DNA of 64,000 nt from Cricetomys ansorgei (taxonomy: Eukaryota > Chordata > Mammalia > Rodentia > Nesomyidae): the NCBI GenBank assembly GCA_026225945.1, contig JAMJFZ010000818.1, positions 5,393,501 to 5,457,500 on the forward strand, given 5' to 3'. Below, one piece after another: positions 31,098-42,060 of this stretch. Numbering within the stretch: the first letter of the stretch is position 1; each line of letters starts with the position of its first letter. The position numbers were made by a program, and so were the translations under genes. Under the pieces are notes generated by a model. That model worked only from the letters and a program-made list of their open reading frames with translations, was not told the origin of the DNA and did no database searches.

Positions 31098-32285
31098 TAG
31101 CCTTTTCCAATTCTATTCCAGATGCCTGAGGCAATACAGTGGAACAGACCAAGAGCCAGAGAATAACATCAGTTAAGGGGTGGCTTATTCTTACTTGGAA
31201 CTAGGGACTGTTTGTAACACTCACAGCCTGACCAGGTCTAAGAGTTGAATTTGTTAAATGTCCACCTGCGTCCATCAGATGGCATCCCGGCAAGCAAGGC
31301 AGGAGGCATGGAATCTGTCAGTCACTGTAGAGTCTTGCTTGTTTAAAATCAAACAGAGCCAAGGCCTCCCTAAATCTGTGGGTCTCCTTTGGTTAGATCC
31401 TACTGGAAAGAAGTCTGAAAACTTTGGACAGCATCTTCGATGCTAAAGTGGCAAGGACTATGATGAACTGGGCAAGGCTTTGTCTGTGAGACAATCCTGA
31501 CAGAGAAGAAGAGAATTACAAACGAAAATTTGCAGGCCCTGGGTGGGCAGACCCTACCTCTCTGTTGCTGGGGAGAAAAGGATTATTCAAATAAATATTC
31601 AAATGCAGTTTTAGTTGCTTAGGTTTTGAAACAGCTGTGAGAACAACTGCTGGCTCCCACCTCATGGTGATATCCCATGCTGATGAGATTTATCCCCAGA
31701 TATGACTTAGAGAGTGGGAGGGAGGAATTGGACATCTAATGTGAGGCAGGAAATGAAGCCCGTTCCATTCCTCTGCCTAAAGAATCGCCAGGTCCCGGGG
31801 TGCGTGACAAGGCACCTTTTTTTGTTCTGTTAAATAGCCAAACAAGTACACGCTATTAGCAATAGCAGATCTTGGCTCTGGGCATTTCTGAGGTAAATTA
31901 ATGAGCAACTGACATTTACAGCCCTGAGGCAAGATTCCTGCAGCCTTTTAGAAAACCCCAGGAAAGCCCTAGGCAGCCTTGATCATGATTGCTTAATTAT
32001 TAGCCTGCCCTCCTGGGAAGGCATTTCTGGTGTTGCTGATATCCAGTGGTCCCTCTCCACCCTTGCCGGGCACGGGGGAGCCTGTACATCTAAGCTTCTT
32101 TGTAATGAGCTGGGGCACGGATTTGGCTACTGAAATGGAAATCTACAGAAATGGGAAATGGTGATGGCCCTATCATTTCCGGGCTGAGTTAGTGAAAAAA
32201 GCCAAGCAGGACTATGTCATTTTGAGGATTTCTACAGCTACCACAGCAGGTACCCAGAGGCTGTTTTTGCTTAAGGAGCATGGAT
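31095..32285. other. Unassigned unique sequence
   Basis: Nearly 1.2 kb without a nameable repeat. 31800-32040 is AT-rich with 'ggtaaattaatgagcaactg' and 'gattgcttaattattagcct', homeodomain-type TAAT cores. Possible regulatory DNA. Confidence 0.45.
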
Positions 32286-32286
32286 T

Positions 32287-32500
32287 TGGGCTGGAGACAT
32301 GGTCCAGTGGTTAAGAGCACTTGCTGCTCTTGCAGAGGACCCAAGTTCAGTTCCCAGCGCTCCTGTCAGGTGGCTCACAGCCATCTATAACTCCAGCTCC
32401 AGGAGACCCAACATCCCTATCCGGTCTCTGAGGGCACCGCACACCCATCCATACACCCATGCAGAGACACAGACAGGCACACACATGGGCATTAAAAATC
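32287..32500 (+). mobile_element. B3A (B2-superfamily SINE)
   Basis: 'gggctggagacatggtccag', 'gtggttaagagcacttgctg', 'ctcttgcagaggacccaagt', 'aactccagctccaggagacc'. Best preserved B3A in the window, with few changes in the A and B box regions. Confidence 0.95.
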
Positions 32501-32649
32501 AACAACAGCAAACATGGACTCCTCTCTTGGGCCTGGCTGACAAATAGAATGAAAACCTGGCGTCTCTGCCTTCGTTTGGTGTCTGTCTGTTTTATTCTAG
32601 GAGAAGCATGGAGATGAATCCTTAACTGTCTTTAACCTTTGTGTTGGAG

Positions 32650-33004
32650 AACACAAGGCCTCAGGTAACCAGATCCTTAGCAGATAGGGCTGCACAAGAA
32701 GGTAAGATCACTCCCAACACACCTACCCAGCGCCTCCCCGGCAGCCATGGGGTATACATTTACCAAGTCCCACTCCGTTATCCAGACAAATAGTGACCCC
32801 TGTCACAGAGCATCGTGCACGCCCTGCTGCTTTACCTGTCACTTAGTACAGGCTACATATTAACTAAGCCTACTTCTTCCTGGTACAAGACCTCCCTTGC
32901 CTTAGAAACTTTAAAAGTGGACCCCTTGCTTGTCTGGCTGAAACTCTGCTCCGGCCTCCTGCCGTGCTGCCTATTGGTGCATTAATAAATGTGTTGCCTG
33001 AAGG
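32650..33004 (+). mobile_element. Possible LTR
   Basis: 'tttaaaagtggaccccttgc', 'ctctgctccggcctcctgcc' and 'gtgcattaataaatgtgttg' have the order promoter-like, C/T-rich R, then AATAAA seen in ERV1 LTRs. I cannot assign it to a named family. Confidence 0.35.
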
Positions 33005-33084
33005 ATGGGTTTTAAATCACTGCCTCGCTCTCTCTTTCCTCTCCCTCCCCATAACAGAACACTTTCCTCTGTGAGTCACTTTGG

Positions 33085-33520
33085 AAACTTGGAAAATCAA
33101 AACCTTGCAAGAGAGAGCAAAGTAACCTCCCCCAATCAGCACCAGATAAGGACAATTGTCCCGGATGGTTGGGCTGTATGTGGAGCAGGGGCAATGACTG
33201 ATGACCAGCTTGTCCCCTCACGAGGATGTTTTTCTGGACCACCCTGAAGAACCATAACCAAGACAACAATCTGTAGACTTCACTTTGACCAGGACTGCTT
33301 AATTGTGTACACTTCTCACCACCCCACCCCCAAATCTTCCTCTATTTTAACCTAAAGCTCTTGCTAGAACCTTGATGATGGACTTGTGGGGAGGGGGTCA
33401 ATGGACCTCTTTTTCTGTGCTTCTTCCCTGGGCCACACTAAATGAATCCCCTCCTCCTCTGCTTTCCACCATTCCACCGGGGATGGGTGGCTGAACTCAG
33501 CCAATGGGGGAGACTGGAGC
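33085..33520 (+). mobile_element. ERV LTR-like segment, family A copy 2
   Basis: Collinear with 26385-26680: 'tttgaccaggactgc', 'ctctattttaacctaaagct', 'gatggacttgtgggga', 'ggccacactaaatgaatccc' and 'ctctgctttccaccatt', ending 'gggtggctgaactcag'. The U3-like part extends left to about 33085. Confidence 0.6.
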
Positions 33521-33689
33521 CCAGCTGCTTGCCTTAAAATCCCCGTTCATAGCACTGGTGAAGCTGAGTCTGAAAGCCACAGGATCAAACAGCCTGGATC
33601 CTGGAGCATCACATGGGCCCGCACTGGACTCTGGGTTCTGTGAAACCACTGAGTGTCTGACGCTGTGTGGGCCAGCAGGATACCCGATC

Positions 33690-33930
33690 CACCCATCACT
33701 CAGCACCTTCAGCTCATTGTGCCCCACCTGTCCATCACTCAGTGCGCCCTGACTCTCCATCCGCCAGCATGCTCCGTCTGTCCATCACTTAGCACCTCCA
33801 CCTCTGTCTCCATCACTCAGCATGCCCCACCTGTCCATCATTCAGCATGCCGGCCTCTCTATCACTCCGTTTGCCTCGGCTCCCCATCTCTACGTTCAGC
33901 GTGCCATGTTCCACCCTCCATCTTCACTGA
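33690..33930. repeat. Degenerate 25-27 bp minisatellite
   Basis: About eight imperfect units on the pattern 'cacctgtccatcactcagc' plus 'atgccc'. Units differ at several positions. The frame stays open on the plus strand, giving a Pro/Ser/His-rich translation that is a by-product. Confidence 0.85.
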
Positions 33931-35268
33931 GCTTGACCCACCCCTCTCAACCTGGGAATAACAACCAGCTCGCTTCTGCAGAGACACTTCCTGGCTTGTC
34001 TTCAGAATCTTCAGTAGCTAGAACCGGCTCCTTTGTGGACGCAAGCACCACGGTGCTCTTGCGGCTAACTCTGGAGTCAGAGTTGAGAGGCAAAGACGGC
34101 AACCCAGATAACAGCAGGCCCCAAGCTCACTGAGCAACCCTGTGAGCTGAGCAGCTGGGGACCAGGGTTGTTCAGAGAATGGTATTCTGAGAACTCTGGC
34201 GACTTACAGGGCTACTGGAAGATAGTGGCTGGGTCCACGGGGGCTCCGTTTCATCATGTGACGAGTGAAAACCACACAACGGCCTGGCAGCAACTGCTGT
34301 GGGACTGCTCTGTCCTCTACGGCGCACCCTGCATAAGGTGCTGGTGGACAACTTCCTCTAGCTAGCCTCTCCTTGCTTCACAGCTTCATCTGCTGGCTGG
34401 GGTGGGTTCTGCCCTCACCCACACTGACCAGATGTACTAGAGAATTAGAAGACACCCCCTGTCCCTGCCCCAAAACACACACATGTGCTGGGAGTTGGAA
34501 ACGAGGAGGGCTAACCATGTTGTATGTGTCTCTCACCGGCTTCATGGCTGGAGAAGGGCCAAGCTGTCTTTCTCCCCAGCACTACCATGCCCTGAATCAA
34601 ATGTCCCCTCTGTCGTAACTTCACTTTCTAAATAACCCCTTGTCTCAGGATGCTTCGGGACAACTAATGTAGGAGCTAAGTAGGCAAGTCCGGAGCAAAC
34701 AGCACTGCATATACTTGTGTCTGTCTCCAGAATCACTGTGTTAGTGTTAGCATCTGTCCTTACCTCGCTGTTCATGGTGAACAGGGAGGAGACAGGCACG
34801 GGGAGGCTTCCGTGGCGTGTTCCACTAATGCAGACTGACACTGCGGGGCCATGGGGAGTAGAGGAGGGCAGCGATTGCCTAAATAATTCAGCAATTATTT
34901 TTGCTGGAAGATCTGATGATAGATGTGTGTCGTTCACCAGCCAGAGAAAGCAAGGCACACAGGGGCCACCAGCCCACAGAGAGGAGCCAGGGCAGAGCCT
35001 AGAGAGGCAGAGGCTGAGCTCACCGTATGCTGGCGTTCCTAAGATTACGTGTGAAGTGTGCCGGTAGTGATCGGTGACAAACATGCAGGGTACAGAGGTC
35101 TGTCCTGCCTTCTCAGCAAAGTGGGAGGGAGGGGTCACGGCTGACTCGGCGCTGGGTTGTTGGGCTTAGGACGGTTTGCACGGGTCACTCCCAAGGCGGT
35201 CAGCACTTGGAAACCGCCAGTTTCTTTACAGATCCCCTTCCAAGCACAGCCCTGCGTGGCCACCCTTG
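33931..35268. other. Unassigned sequence
   Basis: 1.3 kb with no repeat identified. The minus strand is open for 198 codons (34542-35138) and the plus strand for 116 within it. Neither has a domain, signal peptide or composition I recognise. I record them without calling a gene. Confidence 0.4.
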
Positions 35269-35269
35269 T

Positions 35270-35355
35270 GTGAGGTGAGGATGGACACCTGAGGTTGTTC
35301 TCTGACCTCCCCAGGCATGTGGTAGCACACAAACACACACACACTCAACACACAC
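35270..35355 (+). mobile_element. RSINE1 3' tail fragment
   Basis: 'gatggacacctgaggttgtt', 'ctctgacctccccaggcatg' and a CA tail. Confidence 0.65.
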
Positions 35356-35638
35356 CTTTAAGGAGGGGAGGTCACATTTCCATTAACTTTCCAACTTCCG
35401 GAAGCCAGTCTTCCAAGGAAGCCCACCCACCCTCCGGCTTGTGATGACTTAACTGATGACCCTCCTTGCTTGGTATTGATCTTTTCAAGCTGCAGATCCA
35501 TCCCCACTTCACCCACTGCCCAAGCACCTGCTTACCCTTGCCCCGAGCATGTGTCCTCAACACTGGAGAACCTACACACCACAGTGGTTCTAAGACAGGG
35601 CTCCAAATGGGCAAGGGGTTCATCCCTCTGAGACTAAG
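35356..35638. other. Unassigned sequence
   Basis: No family recognised. Confidence 0.35.
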
Positions 35639-35639
35639 G

Positions 35640-35757
35640 TGCGTCTTCTGGGAAATGGAGTTAATGTCTCCTGTGGCCTGAGGGTGTTGTGAAGTTAAAA
35701 AGAGGCAAATGCCAAATGCCTGGCACATAGAAACGCTCAACAAACAACAGGACCGTA
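35640..35757 (+). mobile_element. MIR SINE, 3' part
   Basis: 'ttctgggaaatggagttaat', 'gagggtgttgtgaagttaaa' and 'gcctggcacatagaaacgct' followed by 'caacaaac' match the MIR core and tail. MIR predates the split of placental orders, so this marks ancestral DNA. Confidence 0.8.
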
Positions 35758-36047
35758 GGCGAGGAAGGATTTCAGCGGATCCTGTACAAATGTCAGGAAT
35801 GCCTTTCAAGGTTTCGCACAAAGTCAGGTGTAAGAGGCACTCAGATGAGCCCCAGGCCTCAAGGACACAAACATGCACTGGCCCCAAAGCTCAGAATCAA
35901 GAAGTCACTAACAGACCTCTGGACTTTTAAATACTGAATAGCTTGACATGAGCTGGAACTTCAGGATGCACCTTTTAGTAAATAAAAACAAGGGTTATGG
36001 GCTCTTAGTGGTGCCTTAGTCACCATGTTTTAAAGTAGTTTTTTTTC

Positions 36048-36410
36048 AAGTGCTGGGAAAGTGCTCTACCACTGAGCCACGCCCCTAGCCCCTCACTGGG
36101 GGATTCTAGGCAGGTGCTCTACCACTGATCCACACCCCAGCCCCTCACTGGAGGATTCTAGGCAGGGGCTCTACCACTGAGCCACACCCCAGCCCCTCAC
36201 TGGGGGATTCTAGGAAGGTGCTCTACCACTGAACCACACCCCAGCCCCTCACTGGGGGATTCTAGGCAGGAGCTCTACCACTGAGCCACACCCCAGACCC
36301 TCACTGGGGGATTCTAGGCAGGTGCTCTACCACTGAGCCACACTTCAGCCCTCCTCACTAGAGAATTTCTAGGCAAGTGTTCTGTCACTAAACCACATCT
36401 TCATTTCTCA
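36048..36410 (-). repeat. 52-bp tandem array derived from an ID-type SINE head
   Basis: Seven head-to-tail units. 'gtgctctacc' and its variants start at 36061, 36114, 36166, 36218, 36270, 36322 and 36377, so the spacing is 52 bp with small indels at the ends. On the minus strand each unit begins 'ggggctggggtgtggctcag' and continues 'tggtagagcacctgcctaga', a tRNA-Ala-like ID head with an A-box. There is no B-box half and no A tail. The same monomer forms the array at 50125-50500 in the opposite orientation. Confidence 0.92.
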
Positions 36411-36925
36411 AAAGCAGGATTCTTGATGGTGTGTGGAGGTTTTAGTGTAGAGGAAAAGGCTGGTGACAGACCAATTAAAGTACTAAGTAATTTGCAGTAC
36501 AATGAGAAGTAGGTAGTGGGAATGAGGTAGGAGGGTTAGATTTTACCTCTCAGGCTGCAGAGGGGAGTTTACAGGTATACAGAGGGTAGATGGTAGAGCA
36601 AGGCTCCAGTGTCTGGTTCTATCTTCACAACACAGCCTATTCCTTAAGACCTTGGAGGGCAAAACTTTCATAATGTAGGCTCTACTATCATTTGAGTCAC
36701 ACATAACATCTTCCCTGTGGGGCCGCTTGTGCCAAGTTTCCTGCCTAACCTTAGGGAATGCATTTCTGGAACTCATTTTGCAATGAAGCAGCCCCATGTG
36801 ACAAAGAGCTCTCTTTGCAAATGTACATAGATTCATGTCCACATGTGCAGACTCATAGGTACTCATTCAAGCACAATATTCATATACCTGCATGCACATA
36901 GATGTTCATGCAAACACACATGCAC
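36411..36925. other. Unassigned sequence
   Basis: No family recognised; a CA/CATG-rich lead-in to the microsatellite starts near 36850. Confidence 0.35.
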
Positions 36926-36926
36926 A

Positions 36927-36928
<2 letters not shown>

Positions 36929-36974
<46 letters not shown>
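36929..36974. repeat. (CA)n microsatellite
   Basis: About 23 CA units, nearly uninterrupted. Confidence 0.97.
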
Positions 36975-36976
<2 letters not shown>

Positions 36977-38336
36977 AAATCTCTGTATGGGAGCCAGGTA
37001 TCAAAACGAGCTTTCTCTCCCAGGGCTGTGTTTAGTCCTGTCAGTTCTACTGCAGCAGAACAAAAGGCTATAAGCAAATTCTTCAACTTTTAAGAAGTTT
37101 TCCTTTCCCTTCTGAAAGAAATCCCAGGAGGAGCCCAAACAGAAAGGAGGTGGCTAGCCCAGGGAGGGCTTGTTGAAACATGTCTGCCTGTGACCTCCAG
37201 GGAATCTCTGCTTTGCCCCTTGAAACCCCCAGGTACCCGTCCAGAGATCCCTGGACCCCATGGAACACACTGGAAAAGTCTCCTGGCTCCAGACTCCATG
37301 CCGGCTACTCCACATGGCTATCCCTGTGTCTGGTTTTCTCACGGACACTGCATCTATGTGGCCCTTTGGATGATCTACGGGGAAACGCTATGTTCCGGCA
37401 ATCAGAGAGCGGGGGAGAGAAGCCAGAACCATTTCCTAAGTGTGCATGATTAAACTGCTTTCTATATCAGTGCAGCCTAGTGAGTCTGAGGAAGCAGAGA
37501 AAGCTGAAATTACAGAGTTCTTTCTTCTTCTTAATTCAATTTCACTCATTTTATCTGCTCAAACAAATAGCTACAAAGTGGTTTTCAGAGGGGGCCTCGC
37601 CAAGTCTGCTTTCATTTAAAAAGAAAAGGGAAAAAAGAAGGTTCATTTGTAAACAGTGACATGAGAAGTACGAAAGTCCTTCAAACAGGCTTGCTCATGC
37701 ACAGAGGCAGATACCAGCTCCACCTGGTATTTACAGTCTAGACTGCCTGCACGCGCCTTTCCCATGAACGGAGCGAGGGTAAATTTCATCCCAGGCCAGG
37801 TCAGGTCATCATAATTCAAAATGACTGGAATCCAAATGAGTTGTGCTTGCTGAATTCCAAGCATGAATTCTACGGAGAAGAGTTCAGAGTATGAGGGTAG
37901 GCTGTGAGGGAGAGGAACACGAGGTTCTCTGAGGATCTCCTGGCTAACTTGGCATTGACCTTCAGCTCATCTTGGGGTCACTCTGCCAATGGCATTCTAG
38001 CAGTGGAGGGCCATCTCATGTGGCCTTCCAGCCCAACCGCCCTGGTACTCAGGCAGGCCTCAGCGGCAAAGCTCTCCACTTCCTCAGCCCACCAGGAAGC
38101 TGTGCTTTGGAGGAAGGAACCTTAGCACTCGTCCTCAGGGAGTCACTAAGGTCTGGTCCTGTGTGTCTCAGTGGAGATTTCCTTCCTCTTTTTATCCTCT
38201 AGGAATAGAAGCCAGTTATGTCCGATCATTCTAAGACCCAATGTAGGTTCTGATGCTTCATTAGGACCAAGTAGCTGTGCCGGTTAGATCCATGAAGGCT
38301 TCCTATCAAGTTCTACCTTAAGGTGTTGAGCACAAC
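36975..38336. other. Unassigned unique sequence
   Basis: About 1.36 kb with no nameable repeat. 37500-37600 is AT-rich ('ttaattcaatttcactcatt', 'gctcaaacaaatagctacaa'). Several frames of 60-89 codons overlap on both strands at 37090-37450 without a domain. Confidence 0.4.
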
Positions 38337-38346
38337 AGTGAGCAGA

Positions 38347-38503
38347 AGCTGGGCAGTAGTGGTACACATCTTTAATCCCAGCGCTCCAGAGGCAGAGACA
38401 GGTGGATCTCTGTGAGTTCGAGGCTAGCCTGGTCTACAAGAGTGAGTTCCAAGACAGCCAGAGTTACAACAGAGAAACCTTGTCTTGAAAAACCAAAACC
38501 AAT
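38347..38503 (+). mobile_element. B1 SINE with perfect target duplication
   Basis: 'gctgggcagtagtggtacac', 'atctttaatcccagcgctcc', 'gttcgaggctagcctggtct', 'agagaaaccttgtcttgaaa'. The 10-base target 'agtgagcaga' is at 38337-38346 and 38504-38513. 'gccagagttacaacagagaa' is the B1 variant seen in all three clean copies here. Confidence 0.95.
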
Positions 38504-38513
38504 AGTGAGCAGA

Positions 38514-39268
38514 GAACCCTTGGCAGCTCTGCCAGCTTGCTCTGTGTCCTTCTGGAGAGGCCATGTTAGCACTGTCACTTTGACCCCTGGGATGTGTTTT
38601 GGTAGGGGGAAACTGAGTCAGGGAGGGAAGGTGGCAGGGGCAGAGAGTTTCTCCTGGTTACCTTCAGGTTATGTTCACATGCTTAGGAGCTGAAAGCCTG
38701 CTTGTTTTCCCACCTGCCTGTACATTCTTAAAAACAAAAACAGAAACAGAGACAACAAAAAAGGAAGAACCCGCAACAGGCATTGCTGTAAACTGTCACC
38801 ACGTGACCTCACTTCACCGATTTTGACAGTGCTCCAAAGAGGTGTCTGAGTTCACTCGGGATCCACATGCCCACAGCTGTGGGGCTGCCCCTTGGGCTGT
38901 GCTGTCCAACTGCTAATCAGAGGGTCGCCCCGCTGATCTTTAACTGGCTTCAGCAGCTCGCCTCTGAGTTTGCCGTCACCGATGGCTGTGTAGGGTTGGG
39001 CTACAGACCCCAACAGTTGTCAGTTATTTACCGGCATGGTGGCAAACGCTTTAGGTCAGTTCTGTCTGAGACTGGGGTTCACTTGTCTGTCCTGAGAAGT
39101 CTGGGGCATTTAGTTCTTACCAACTCGACTGGTGACATCCTTTCCATTGAAGAGCATGGCGATGATGACCTTGGCCTTGGGATTAAGTCAGCATTATTTT
39201 TCTTGATTACCAGCAGCAGAAAAGAAGGAAACTTATAAAGCCATTGAGAGGATTAATACGGCCTTGAT
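38514..39268. other. Unassigned sequence with a 123-codon frame
   Basis: The plus strand is open from an ATG at 38867 to 39238 (123 codons). No transposon overlaps it. I recognise no domain, and the N-terminal part is Leu/Cys-rich without a clear signal peptide. Could be chance. Confidence 0.35.
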
Positions 39269-39269
39269 T

Positions 39270-39305
39270 TCTCTCTCTCTCTCTCTCTCTCTCACTCTCT
39301 CGCTC
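39270..39305. repeat. (TC)n microsatellite
   Basis: About 17 TC units with one interruption. Confidence 0.95.
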
Positions 39306-39820
39306 TTTATCTCAAGTGATTAAAATTCTGCAGTAGGAAAAAAAAATGGCCATGTAGCATACGCTGGCTGCCACAGACAGATATGGTATCAGCTCAGCGC
39401 ATCAGCTCACGGTGACAGTCGCTCAGAGGTTAATTATGCATGCTGTATATAGTTTTAATCACTTTAATCAGAGTGCTGTTCTGCTACAGTCCAGGCTATA
39501 AGTTCTCTGCAAGCAGGGAAAGTCCTCAGGCATGGCAGTGTTTGTGTAGGGGGAAAAAAGGGGGAAAATGATGCATTAATCACAGAAAGGTAACGCGGGA
39601 AGCTATCGACTGAACGATTAAACCCGTTGTCCATCCCAGATGCTAGGGGACTGGCTAGGTGAGGCTGAGGCTGGGGGTGGGAGAGCACCCGGCTGCTGGC
39701 CACCGGTGCAGAAATGGAACCTTCTCTAAAAGACTCAGGAACAACCTGGACCCTGTGGAACGGTGCGAGGTCCAGGAGTCAGAAGCCGTGGCTGTTGCCT
39801 CCAGAATCCCCAGGAAGAAG
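39306..39820. other. Unassigned AT-rich unique sequence
   Basis: 39430-39475 ('aattatgcatgctgtatata', 'gttttaatcactttaatcag') has the look of constrained non-coding DNA, but this cannot be shown from one sequence. Confidence 0.4.
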
Positions 39821-39821
39821 A

Positions 39822-40082
39822 TGGGGAGGAGGCTCAGCCAGTAAAATGACTGCTGAACAGCCTGGGAACCTGAGTTAAAACCTCCAGCACCCGTGTAAAA
39901 AGCCAGGCACGGCTGCGCAAGCTTTTGATGGGGTCAGATGGACCCCGGCAGGTCACTGGCCAGCCAGCCTTGCTCAAAGGGTGAGCTTTGCATTCAGTGA
40001 TAGGCCTTGACTGAAGAGAGAGGAGACATTCTATGGTCTCCTCTGACCTCTGCGTGCGTGCCTATGGGCATGCACACGTGTG

Positions 40083-40121
<39 letters not shown>

Positions 40122-40125
40122 CATA
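39822..40125 (+). mobile_element. RSINE1 with (TC)n(AC)n tail
   Basis: 'gatggggaggaggctcagcc', 'aacctgagttaaaacctcca', 'gcaggtcactggccagccag', 'gtctcctctgacctctgcgt'. The tail is (TC)n then (AC)n at 40083-40122. Confidence 0.85.
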
Positions 40126-40134
40126 AACAAATCC

Positions 40135-40245
40135 TCTGGAGAGCATCTGAGGAAGACACCTAATGTTGACCCTCTGGCCTCCCTACCTGAACATGTACAT
40201 ATATATTTGCACATATGCGCACATACACACACAATCCCGAGGCAA
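40135..40245 (+). mobile_element. RSINE1 3' tail, second copy
   Basis: 'gcatctgaggaagacaccta', 'atgttgaccctctggcctcc' and a CA-rich tail immediately after the first element. Either a separate fragment or the displaced end of it. Confidence 0.65.
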
Positions 40246-40273
40246 TGGGCATGCAGTGCCCTGGCTGGCTAAG

Positions 40274-40647
40274 TGTCTTTTCCAGTTTGCTTTCTGCTGC
40301 TGTGATAAACACCAAGACACAGAAAACAACCTGAGAGGAAAGGGCTTACTTATTTCATCTTACAGGTTATAGTTCGTCCTAGAGGGAAACCAGGGCAGGG
40401 ACTCCAGCAGGGCTCCAGCATGGCAGGAGCTTGAAGCAGAGACCACGGAGGAGGGTTGCTCACTGGCTTGCTCTCTCCCTGGCTCACATTGCCCACCTGT
40501 CTAGGAATGGCACTACCCATAGTGGGCCGGGGCCTCCTACATCCATTAGTGGTCAAGAATTTGCCCACAGGCCAATCTGATGGAGGTAACACCCCAGTTC
40601 AGGTCCTGTTTTCATAGGTGTGCTGACAACCAAGTTCAGCCATCACA
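40274..40647 (-). mobile_element. ERVL-MaLR LTR (ORR1 group)
   Basis: TGTCTTTTCC at the left and 'ttcagccatcaca' at the right; 'ctgctgctgtgataaacacc', 'gagcttgaagcagagaccac', 'atggcactacccatagtggg' and 'aggccaatctgatggaggta' between. All are complements of the LTR. Confidence 0.88.
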
Positions 40648-40865
40648 CTATGGCACCAAATAACCTGTGCAGGGACTGCAGGCTCCCTGCAGGCGTCCAG
40701 TTCCACCTTCACTTCCATTAGCAGGTAACAACTGCAGAGTTTGTGCCAAGTGTTCAAACTGACTTGTACAAATGATTGTTTTAGTTTACAATAATGAGCT
40801 CTCCATCACACATTTTCCTAACTTGCCCTGTTTTGCCCTCACAGTTCTTGGTTTAGCTCCATTGT
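40648..40865. other. Unassigned sequence
   Basis: Unique DNA upstream of the truncated LTR. Confidence 0.35.
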
Positions 40866-41082
40866 CTGTGGGGGACGTTTGATTGCTTATGATCTGCACC
40901 TGAGGAGCTCTAAAACCCGAGGAGTTCTGTATCGTTAAAAACACCTGAGTTCAGACGCTCCGGGTTCCACTGTCCAGTATGACACTTGCCATGACTGTGG
41001 CTCCCTCTGCTGAGGTCTGGCAGGGTTTGCACCTATGAATATGCCTCTGTCTTCCTCAGTGAACCGCCACAGTAGGTGTACA
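40866..41082 (+). mobile_element. Solo LTR, class II-like ERV, copy 2 (5' truncated)
   Basis: Begins mid-element at 'tgtgggggacgtttgattgc', then 'ttatgatctgcacctgagga', 'cacctgagttcagacgctcc', 'ggttccactgtcc', 'gctgaggtctggcagggttt' and the terminal region ending 'gtgtaca'. 'ctgaggagctctaaaacc' followed by 'cgaggagttctgtatc' is a local duplication. The AATAAA is mutated to gttaaaaac. Confidence 0.8.
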
Positions 41083-41388
41083 GCTGCAATTGTCAAATGA
41101 TAAGAAGGTTGAATGTTTTTTTTCACTGTTGTAGATAGTTTAAAAATCATGTAAATGAATGTGTCCAGACACTTCTCAGCTTAGAATGGGGTTACAACAT
41201 CCTTGTAAAGCCGGCGCACATTGTAAATATTGTGAGCGGACCCTTTGTTGAATACTCCCTGGCTGGTCATCACAGTTGACAGTACTGTGGATGTGAAGCA
41301 CCAGCTGCTCCCGATCATGTGTCTGACTGAGAGCCTTGACAAACTACTGCTGCATCACGTCCTGAGAGAGGATGGCGTCACACATTGC
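41083..41388. other. Unassigned sequence
   Basis: 41100-41240 is AT-rich; no family assigned. Confidence 0.35.
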
Positions 41389-41735
41389 TGTCCTGGTTTC
41401 TATCATCACCCACTTGACAGGATCTAGAGTCATCTAAGACAGAAGCCTCAGGGAATGTCCTCTAGGGATATTCTAGACTGTGTTAACTGAGGTGGGAAGA
41501 CTCATCCAAAGTGTGGGTGGCATCATTCCCTAGGCTGAGGTCCTAGACTGCATAAAAATGGAGAAAGCGAGCTGAACATCAGTGTTCATCTCTCTCTGCT
41601 TCCTGCCACGTGAACAGCCACCTCACGTTCCTGCTACCGTGCCTCCCCTACCATAATGAACTGTACCTTCAAGTCATGAAGCACAAAAAGCCCTTCTTTC
41701 TTATGTCACAACAATGAGAAAAGTGATGTACCTGG
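41389..41735 (+). mobile_element. MT-type ERVL-MaLR LTR
   Basis: 'acccacttgacaggatctag', 'gtgttaactgaggtgggaag', 'aaatggagaaagcgagctga', 'gcctcccctaccataatgaa' and 'acaacaatgagaaaagtgat'. Nearly full length. Confidence 0.88.
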
Positions 41736-41892
41736 GAAAAGACCCAGATTCAAAGTGCAATTTCTACTGCAAGTCATATGCTTTTATACAACAGCAAGAC
41801 TAGGAAAAGGAGCTGTAAAAATGGAAAACCATTGTAAATGCCATTACATGTCAATTGCCCTCAAAGAGTAACAGCAGAAGAGAGAGAAATTA

Positions 41893-42060
41893 TTTCCCAA
41901 ATATATGTATATATTTGTACATGTGTACATACATTCATACATACATATATACATACATAGATACATAATGCATACAAATACATACATATATATATATATA
42001 TGCACATACATACTTATGTATGTATATATTATGTATGTATGTGTGAATGTATGTATAGGC
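41893..42060. repeat. (ATAC)n / (TATG)n microsatellite with self-complementarity
   Basis: Left part is rich in 'acatacata', right part in 'tatgtatgta', with (TA)n at 41986-42000 between. The halves are roughly reverse complements, so the tract can fold back. Confidence 0.9.

Noticed and set aside
36048..36410. Cluster of tRNA genes (A-box-like motifs)
   Set aside because: Units have the A-box-like half of an ID head only; no B-box, acceptor stem or cloverleaf can form.
38867..39238. 123-codon frame as a possible exon
   Set aside because: No recognised domain, no clear splice pattern I can support, and similar-length frames occur by chance elsewhere in the window.
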